Below are positions 56,561 to 64,000 of a stretch of 64,000 nt of DNA, one piece after another. Source of the DNA: Chaetoderma sp. LZ-2023a (taxonomy: Eukaryota; Mollusca; Caudofoveata; Chaetodermatida; Chaetodermatidae). The position numbers and the translations under genes were made by a program. The stretch spans positions 134,743,731 through 134,807,730 of the forward strand of contig CM067369.1 of assembly GCA_034401795.1 (NCBI GenBank). Reading direction: 5' to 3'. Under the pieces are notes generated by a model. It worked only from the letters and a program-made list of their open reading frames with translations. It was not told the origin of the DNA and did not search any database. The number at the start of each line of letters is the position of its first letter. The stretch's first letter is position 1.

Positions 56561-56945
56561 CCTTGCCATTTCTAGTTATGCCCCGGTCATTTCTAGCCAT
56601 ATTCCAGGTCATTTCTAGCTATGCCAAGCCATTTCCAACTATGCCCCGGTAATTTCTAACTATACCCTGGTCATTACTAGTTATTCCTCGGTATTGCTAG
56701 TTATTCACCCGGTCATTTCTAGCTATGTCTCGATCATTTCTAGCTATGCCCCGATCATTTCTAGCTCTGCCGGGCCATTTCTAGCTCTGCGACGGATATT
56801 TCCAGCTCTGCCCCGGTCAATTCTAGCTATGCCTCGGTCATTTTAGCTATGCTCTGGCATTTCTAGCTAGCTATGCACCCCCCCCCCCCAGTTATTTCTA
56901 GCTATGCCCTGTCGTTTCTAGCTATGCCACGGCCATATCTTGTAC
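56555..56945 (-). repeat. About 20-bp tandem array derived from the CRE-MITE end
   Basis: CCGGTCATTTCTAGCTATGC recurs about 18 times with drift (CCTGGTCATTACTAGTTATT, CCCGATCATTTCTAGCTCTG). AGCTATGCCCCG is the reverse complement of CGGGGCATAGCT, the constant right end of the CRE-MITE family, and the array starts where that end would be. Confidence 0.85.
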
Positions 56946-57254
56946 ATGTGTGCCAGACCTCATTTTATACGTATTGGAATCGATTTATATACTTTGAATT
57001 AAAAATTCCCAGGATCCCAATTTCAAGGTAACCATACAAATACATGTAAGCTCTTGAATACGTTGAAACTAATTTTGCAGGCACGTTGAAACTATTACAT
57101 ACTATTACGCATTGCTTGACGATTACAAAGCTGCAAATGACAAAATCTTCGTCCTGTACATATGACCAGACAGTACCCCGCCCCCACCCACACACACAGT
57201 CCTCTTTGGCACTAAATAGTTTAATCAAGGGAGGAGAGTATGGATGAAACTAAA

Positions 57255-57720
57255 TCCCAGCGCAGGCGGCCAACATTTTAAATGCGAAACGTTGTTGAGA
57301 ATAATGTTTCGCAGCAAAATTTGGCCGTCTGCGCTAAAAAAATCCATCGAAACATTGTTCGCCAACAATGTTTCTGATATTAAACATGTTTAATATCGCC
57401 TAGCATTGTTCTCTCGTGTGCGGTGCCCAGCGAAACATTGTTGGTCGTCTGCGGTGTTTGCTGACAAAGTTGCAAAATACTTTTTATCATTGACTAATCA
57501 GCGCTCACCCTGCGCTCATGTGATTCAAAATGGCGGCCCACGTCATGGATGAAGGCGAACATGTGGAGTCTGATGACTTTTTAATAGAAGGAAGAATTTA
57601 GTCTGGAATTGTTGCACGTGTGCGGTTCAAGAGAAACATTTACACGAAACAATGTTTTTGTTGGAAGTCAGAAAATGTTGGCAGTTTGCGCCCCGCTTAC
57701 CTCGGAATGAGTGGTCATAG
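57255..57720. other. Region of AACATTGTT palindromes, possible DNA-transposon remnant
   Basis: GAAACATTGTT and AACAATGTTTC form a tight palindrome (about 57347-57372). The motif AACATTGTT or its complement occurs several more times to 57660. A short frame starting ATGGCGGCCCACGTCATGG (57530) stops after about 23 codons. Confidence 0.4.
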
Positions 57721-57789
57721 ATGTTAGAAACCCACAGATACCACCAACCTTTTCTTACACATTGACCCAGACAATGAATGTCCTGACAA

Positions 57790-58170
57790 TGGATCGTCCC
57801 AATTTATCCATCCATCATAATCAACTACGTGACGTGTAGGATCATGTCATACTCATGACGTCATGAATAACTCGATTTAGTCCGTATTACGAACGCTTAA
57901 TAGTCCGACACATTGTACGAATTGTATGGCTTTGCTATTTAATAAACATTCTGTTGAATATTTTGAAACTAATTTGACTGGGCAACAGTACCAAATTAAA
58001 TTAGTTAAATTAAATTAATTGCAAAATATGCAACAGCTTACCTGTATAGTTTTCTGGAAATTGATAGTCAGGGAATTCAGAGATCGATCGAGTCCAACAC
58101 GGGCGTGGTATGGGTGGAGCTTAGCTAGAGATGGGCGGGGCATAGCTAAAACTGGAAATATCCATTCCAA
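57790..58170 (+). mobile_element. CRE-MITE family copy
   Basis: CCATCATAATCAACTACG, CATGACGTCATGAATAACTC, ACGAATTGTATGGC, GAAACTAATTTGACTGGGC, a degenerate right arm, TACCTGTATAG, ATCGATCGAG, GGGCGGGGCATAGC. Confidence 0.88.
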
Positions 58171-58184
58171 CAGTAATGAACCTT

Positions 58185-58560
58185 TCAATTTTTAGCTATG
58201 CCCCGCCTATCATTAGCTAAGCTCCACCCACACCTCGCCATGTTGGGATTGCCCTAGCCATCAATTTCCTGAGAACTATACAGGGAAGCTGTTTAATATT
58301 TTTAAACTAATTTGACTGGGTGCTGTTGCTGCCTATGGCAGCAACAGCGCCCAGTCAAATTAGTTTCAAAATACTCAACAGAATATTTATTAAATAATAA
58401 AAGCAAACAATTTGTACAACAACGCATAGACCGTCTTCAAATATGCGTTCGTGACGTACTTATCGAATGACGTCATTCATTATGATGTCATTTTACACAT
58501 CGCGCAGTTCATTATGACGTCATATGATGAGCGGGTACTCTGGAAAGGCGAATTGTGTTA
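58185..58560 (-). mobile_element. CRE-MITE family copy, inverted
   Basis: TAGCTATGCCCCGCC, AACTATACAGGGAAGCTG, the hairpin AAACTAATTTGACTGGGTG with its partner GCGCCCAGTCAAATTAG around GCTGTTGCTGCCTATGGCAG, TTATGACGTCATATGATG, ACTCTGGAAAGGCG. It faces the previous copy tail to tail. Confidence 0.88.
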
Positions 58561-58974
58561 ATGAGATGAAGAGAGACATGCATACGTCTTTTTCCCGCGA
58601 ACTATTAAATATTGGGGTTTACAAAAATACAACTGACATCAACCTTTCCCTGTACATAGGCGGATGCAGTGGCTCAAGATAACCAAACAGTACCATTACA
58701 TGTCCTGGATCGGAGTCTTCACTGCAAATCAATATGCCAGGTAAATGTGTTCGCACAAATCAATGTGTCCCGTAATGTTTGTTACAAAAATCATGTCCTG
58801 CCAATGGAAAGGTATGCAAGTCGATTGGCAAAAGAAATAATTTTTACAAACCTGAACATTGTTCTAGTAAAATTTTCTAGAACAAAGTTAAGATTTGGCA
58901 AAATAAAAGTTATATAAATCTAAGGGTGTGAGCTCAAACTGTTAAACAACGTTATAAATTTCGTGAAATGGGTG

Positions 58975-59612
58975 AGCGATCTAATAGTTCAGAAGATTAA
59001 AACCATGAATCTGATAGTGTCTTTGGTTCTGTCCGTGTTGTGAATACTGCTAAGGTCTCATCAATTTCTGATCGAAAATCCAGACCTCTATTGATAATTG
59101 GCGATGAAACTGTAGAGCAGCAGATATGGACCCTACCCAGTTGCAACTGTTTGTGTCCGTTTTGTACACTATGTTGATCGACTTAATGTTATGTGGAATG
59201 GCTCTACAGTAGAAGCACTAGTTAAGTGTAAGATAAACGTGAGGAATGTGAGAAACAATAACAAGTGGAATGTGGACTATGCGATTGGTAAGCAGAAAGG
59301 CAGCTGGGGCTATGAAACTGATAACAGTAAACTATGAAAATTTCGAAATGCTAAACAAGGCTGTAGCAAAAGCTGTTGACTTTATCAAGAAGTTTCCATA
59401 TGTGTTTGTTGACAAACTTGGGTTCTTGCTAGGTAGAGAGATTATTCTAACGGTAAACGGATACACCGAGCCTGTAGTCCGACCAGCTACCAGAATCTGG
59501 CAAGGTATCTTTAAAGGCAGGGCTTGATAGGCTCGATAATTTGAGGGTAATTAGCAAAGTTGATCGGCCAACAGATTGGGTGAATCGGATCGCATTTGAC
59601 TTTTCCAGTTGT
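58975..59612 (+). pseudogene. Ty3/Gypsy pol fragment (protease end to start of reverse transcriptase)
   Basis: The fragments line up with Gypsy pol order in different frames: LVKCKINVRNVRNNNKWNV (end of the aspartic protease region), LITVNYENFEMLNKAVAK and FPYVFVDKLGFL, LTVNGYTEPVVRPATRI, and after a frameshift LDRLDNLRVISKVDRPTDWV, which leads into the first reverse-transcriptase motif. The sequence then breaks off at about 59612 where a CRE-MITE copy begins. No LTR, gag or catalytic reverse-transcriptase motifs are present. A dead internal fragment. Confidence 0.7.
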
Positions 59613-59905
59613 AGCTATTCCGCCCCACCCCACCCCCTATCCTTAGTTAAGCTCTGCCCACACCTCGCTCGTATTGGGATCGATCCCCGAAGGCCCTGAC
59701 TACCAATTTCCAGAAAACTATACAGATAAGCTGGTGAATATTTTGAAACAAATTTTACTGGGTTCTGTTACTGCCTATGTAAAGACATACAATTCGTACA
59801 ACAACGCTTCGCCGTCTTCAGTTATACGTTCGTCATTGAATATGTCGTCATCTTACAGATCACGTGGTTGATTATGACTTAATATGATGGGTGGATAAAC
59901 TGGTA
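59600..59905 (-). mobile_element. CRE-MITE family copy, degraded
   Basis: TTAGTTAAGCTCTGCCCACA, AACTATACAGATAAGCTG, AATATTTTGAAACAAATTTT, ACAATTCGTACAACAACGC and GATTATGACTTAATATGATG. The right hairpin arm is absent. Confidence 0.8.
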
Positions 59906-62520
59906 AGCTTCATTGCTGAAAAGAAGGCAGGTGGCATGAGAATATGTCTTCTCAATGCCAGTCTGAAACGTGAGCACTACAGGCTACCAATTCTTCATGC
60001 TGTCTTGCCTAAACTTAATAAAGCTAATAAGTCTTCAGTCTGTGATTTACGAAATCGATATTGACATTGTGAATTAGATGATGAGTCAAATTACTTTGCT
60101 ACATATTAGTCATCATGCACTATTTGATGGCTTTCCCTAGGAACTGTACACGTCCTTCCTGTGATGCACGCCCCCAGAACTGTACCAATCTAGATGGTCT
60201 AAGAGGTAGTCCAGCAGATAGGTGAACGGATTGTGCACCTTGTGATAAAAGCAGGAAATTTGCTACGCTGCTTCTTGATGCCATGGTTGGTAGTTTGGAG
60301 ATTGAAGGCATTCTGCATATGACGTCTGTTTCCCTTGGCGGCCATTTTTAAAGATGGCCGTAAGTAAGATTTTTTTGTTATTAGATAGTTGATCCAAAAT
60401 GCCACAGACAATGCTAGATTTCCCGTTTAATGCTCTCTAGTGAGAGAGTTTACCACATGAATGAGAAAGGCTGACATCAAAATGCTTTTAGATTGTTCAT
60501 GGGGTGATATACCACCAGCCGAAAACAGAAATTGTCATTTCTAGTACCTTTTAGCAGAAATACTGGTATTCCTTTTGAGACATTTGTAGTTAAAATATAT
60601 CGCCGTCACAGACAGCAGCACCTTTCAGCTATTCCTTTCGCAAAGTGAATACAGTTGTCATGCTAAAGTAGCTGAATGTTGCAAATCTCGCAAGGTTAAA
60701 ATAAAAACACGTAATTGGATAACATTAAAAAATTTACGCTGATTTCATAATTATATCAAATGATCTCCACTGAATGTTCCTTCCCTTACTTTCTGTAAAC
60801 AACACAAAAATAACCAGCACATAATGGTCACAGCCACCGCACGTGCATGCCAGATTTTCCTTCACACATTAATACCGTCCTCCACAGACACGTATGTCCA
60901 CAGTACGACATGATGCACCAGCAGGCGATAAGTTTCGCTTCCAACTCATCAGATCCTCTTCTGCCCACCCCCATCCCGCCCCCGAAATCACATGGATGTG
61001 GTTCGGCGCTATAAGCAGTGCATGGCCCCATACATGGTCTCTCTGGTATCCAACTCACAGCTGATGTCGGCAGAGGGTATCATGTGTTGGTGGTATAGTT
61101 TCTCTTTCCCCGCCCTTCTGTGCAAACGATGTTTGTCTGGATGAATTTAAATTATCATCAGAGCATCCCTGTCATACATCAAGACGACAAACCACCCGAT
61201 TCTGTACATAATGGTAGTGCGACATCCTCAAATATACTCCTAGTTGACCAAGCTGTACGTTTTCCCTCTTCCGATAAAACTTGAAGTTGTGGCACACCTT
61301 GTCAGTGCATGGATAGCTGGTATTGTATTACAGTTTACATCAACCACCGTCTGGGCGAGTTGCATCCAAATGCCGGAACGACCTTCCAAATGCTACACTT
61401 AACTGTTCACATCCTGGATTATTAGTAACACTGACGGCAATCATTATTGCATTAACCGTCTTGAGCCTGCTGCTCTTTAACCATTACATGACAACATCTG
61501 CTATATGCAGCAACATCCGCATGTTTGCCTCCTCATGTGTGTAATATCACTGCACAATGCATTTCTCCGTGAGTCGACTAAGCCAGGAAACTGCTCGCAC
61601 ATCACACTATCCCTTAGAGCCCCGAAATGGCGAAACATTTTGTTTTGTTACTGTCCTCCTGTAAAAATGGTTTTCAGGAGGTTTCTCTCTTTCTTCCACT
61701 CGTATCATTATGCCCTTTACTCTCTTCTTCTTCCGTGTTGCTGGTTTGAGATTCTGAGGTGAACAAAACCTTTAAATTATCTCCAAATTTATCTCCTGAA
61801 CTCTCGCATGTACTCACCGAGGTTCTATGCTGTGCCAAGTTTGATCATGGTGGGCCATCAATGACAACTATGTCTGGTTCAGGTTCATATTGTGGTATCA
61901 GATGTTCCATGCATTGAAGCAGGTGTACCCAGCCTTAATCTTCCAGAGGCTGATAGCGAAGAAAGAAATGATTGGTTCTCTTGTTGAAAAGTCTCTAACT
62001 CGCACTTGACTGGCAATGTACAATTTTCACAACAAATTTTGGTCTCGTCCTATTCATATCAGATGTTCCAATTGTGTGAGGACGTACAAAAGGAAGCTTC
62101 ACTAATGGATAGATCTGTCTCAGGTCAGTATGTCCAACGCTATCCTTGGGACAATCTGTCAGAATTAAAAATGCACACTTTTACTGTTCTCTGTTTGTTA
62201 CAATCGTCCAAAGATATATCACAGTTTCTTGGTAAGACGTTGGTACCCAGCGTAAGATTCATGTTGGGTCTTATTCAGCGCGTGCACGGTCACCTGGCTG
62301 ATCTTTTGATATGTGCTGCTTTATTCAGCTTTAACCCCTCTTTTGTCAACAGCGCCTCAAAGCGCTCAAAATACTACTTGATATATCAATTAAACATTTT
62401 AATGGTCAATATTTTTCAAGATATTTTAATCTTAGAAGACTATTTTTGTAAATTTACCAATGAATTTTTTTCCCGGCTTGACCATTAAAGGGGTAATGGT
62501 AAAGAAAATTACAGATTTTA
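59905..62520. other. Unassigned DNA
   Basis: About 2.6 kb with only short frames. The longest (62006-62488) has no family signal and contains a MITE-like 3' part (CGGCTTGACCATTAAAGGGG near 62474). GGCGGCCATTTTTAAAGATGGCC at 60338 is a small palindrome. Confidence 0.5.
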
Positions 62521-62524
62521 AGCG

Positions 62525-62655
62525 TTTATCTGCAGGCCGAGAGATTATTTTTGAAAATTTAACACTAGAATGACTGTCTCTGTTACCGAGCCAGTCATTG
62601 TAGTGGTAATTATTCAAAAAAACTTTTCTCTAGGCCTTTCAAATAGACATTCTGA
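62525..62655. mobile_element. Palindromic MITE (TGACTGGCTC hairpin family)
   Basis: TTTAACACTAGAATGACTG and CAGTCATTGTAGTGG arms around TCTCTGTTACCGAGC, flanked by ATCTGCAGGCCGAGAGA and CTCTAGGCCTTTCAAATAGA. Confidence 0.75.
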
Positions 62656-62924
62656 AGACCACTGCAGAGTTGTTTTTGATCAGTTTGACAATTAAAGTGG
62701 TAAGTTGACACAAGAGGGGGTTAATGAATGAGGTTGCAGTTGCTACCTTAGCTATGTCCGTTTCCTCTAGTGCGGATGACCATGCATTGCCGTCCAAAAA
62801 ATCACCCAGCATTTTAAACAATATCATCTTGATATGTAGCACTAAATTTCTTTCACCCGTTTAAACAACGGCTGATCACACATACTCACCGGAATCTATC
62901 CAGGATTTAAAATGGCTACAGGTT

Positions 62925-63260
62925 TTTCACTGCATCCATGTAATGACGAATCATTGCAACTGACTTTGAGTCATCAGTGAATAGATGGAGCAGTGCATCG
63001 ACTACTGTGGAGTCATGTTCTATGATATGTGATAGTTCTCTCCTTGCACTGTGGTACGCTGCCAAGATACATGTATGTCCTTGTCTGAATTGTCAGAACT
63101 GTCTGCAAGAATACTGTTGATAATGTCATTACACCATCTATACACTTCTACCACTGCCTTGGTATTCACACCTGAGTCAGATTGAATCAGGCCCCGTGCT
63201 TCTGGAACAAGAGGCACATTCTTTATTGTATCTATTACATATATGCGTGAGCAGCTATCT
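62925..63260 (-). pseudogene. Degraded coding fragment, unidentified
   Basis: Read leftward: PLVPEARGLIQSDSG, AVVEVYRWCNDIINSILADS and DKDIHVSWQRTTV (63217-63040). After a frame change, YHSARRELSHIIEHDSTVVD and LLHLFTDDSKSVAMIRHYMD to about 62930. The protein-like composition over two adjoining frames suggests a once-coding, frameshifted gene or transposon piece. It may belong with the multicopy family at 39690-41540, but no shared motif is visible. Confidence 0.4.
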
Positions 63261-64000
63261 GGTAGTTCTGCGAGCTCTCTCTCGTATTAGTGGATAGGGA
63301 TGTGTATTTGCTCAGTCCCACAATTTTCAGTGTCCGGGTGTTGACACAATTAGGTGCCGGCCCCATGGAAGGATCCATACGCACTAGTTACTGTTGGATA
63401 ATGGTCACTACTGTCTGCTGCCAATGTTGTGAACACACAAATCTTATGTGTAGGTAGGCACAGCATTCTATATGTTGGCAATGGCAGAGCTACCTAGGTA
63501 TGTAGATGGAGCTTGGACACGGTCATATGAAACAGACAATCCCCAGAGTCTAAAGCGGTGTTAACAAGATCTTTCGATCATGTTCTTGAGTGAATACGGC
63601 TGGAAAAGGTGAAATTGGTGTCTCTCATTACTCTGAATGTCTGGCTTCTGATGAATTGGCTTTATTCATGATATATGTTCCATACAAGATCAATATGACA
63701 AGCATCATGAGGGACTGAGGCGGTGAGGCCTGCACATATTTTTCTTGACAGTCTTCTTCGAATGAACCATTAAGTGGTAAAGATATCTTACTAAACATGT
63801 CTTTGTGAACAATGTTTGCATTACGTGAATGAAGCGCTGCCTCGCCATCATCATCAAGTTAACATGGCCGTCTCAGTGATTTACCAACATTTTCATTGGC
63901 CACAAAAAGCACATCTCGACATTCATTATGCGCTTCCAACTCAGCAAAGTAGCAACTAATTTTGTTCTTATAGTACAATAAACTATGAACGAATTCTCTC
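63260..64000. other. Unassigned DNA at the right edge
   Basis: No feature supported. Confidence 0.4.

Noticed and set aside
62006..62488. Frame of 160 codons
   Set aside because: No family signal, and its 3' part overlaps MITE-like sequence. Probably chance.

Overview
The window is non-coding-rich eukaryotic DNA, almost certainly from a marine invertebrate nuclear genome. The reasons are GT-AG split coding, Tc1, Penelope-like, CR1/Jockey-like and Gypsy elements side by side, tRNA-derived SINEs, long microsatellites, and repeats of the kind common in molluscs and similar lophotrochozoans. The species cannot be fixed from sequence alone. No bacterial-style operons exist here, and most long open frames are repeat translations.

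Layout. (1) 1-10970: a 345-bp satellite, 31 full units plus a partial one. Each unit carries a tRNA-like Pol III promoter (A and B boxes) with a SINE-like body, plus a segment shared with the 3' end of the Penelope-like ORF. (2) 10964-14890: a segment that recurs, edited, at 22110-27980. It holds a 33-bp minisatellite, palindromic MITEs, a relic of a small split gene, and a 22-bp minisatellite organised in 485-bp higher-order repeats. (3) 14896-15735: a homopyrimidine tract that switches abruptly to a G/T-rich tract. (4) 16331-21185: a Penelope-like retroelement. A hammerhead-ribozyme motif stands upstream, ORF1 has an SGNH-hydrolase-like domain and ORF2 a Penelope-type reverse transcriptase. 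Both ORFs are frameshifted, and ORF2 runs directly into a second block of the satellite (21150-22105). (5) 22105-30860: the second copy of the duplicated segment, with a plausible two-exon gene for a small secreted protein (24804-26293), then more 22-bp minisatellite interrupted by other repeats. (6) 31141-34439: two Tc1-like DD34E elements fused head to head into a 3.3-kb palindrome with two open transposase genes. A third copy (37305-38965) carries a nonsense codon. (7) 35300-59905: a dense field of one non-autonomous repeat family, called here the CRE-MITE family. It has TGACGTCA palindromes, a central hairpin and GGGCGGGGC-containing ends. It is mixed with decayed LINEs, a SINE, a Gypsy pol fragment and a pseudogene of an uncharacterised multicopy family. 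(8) 59905-64000: mostly unassigned DNA with another MITE and one further degraded coding fragment.

What belongs together. The Penelope-like element, the hammerhead motif and the satellite appear to be one system: a ribozyme-bearing retroelement whose 3' coding end is shared with a tandemly amplified unit that also contains a Pol III-type promoter. Only the Tc1 transposases in the two fused copies look intact. The host-gene candidates (24804-26293 and the exon at 47613-47752) are modest predictions.
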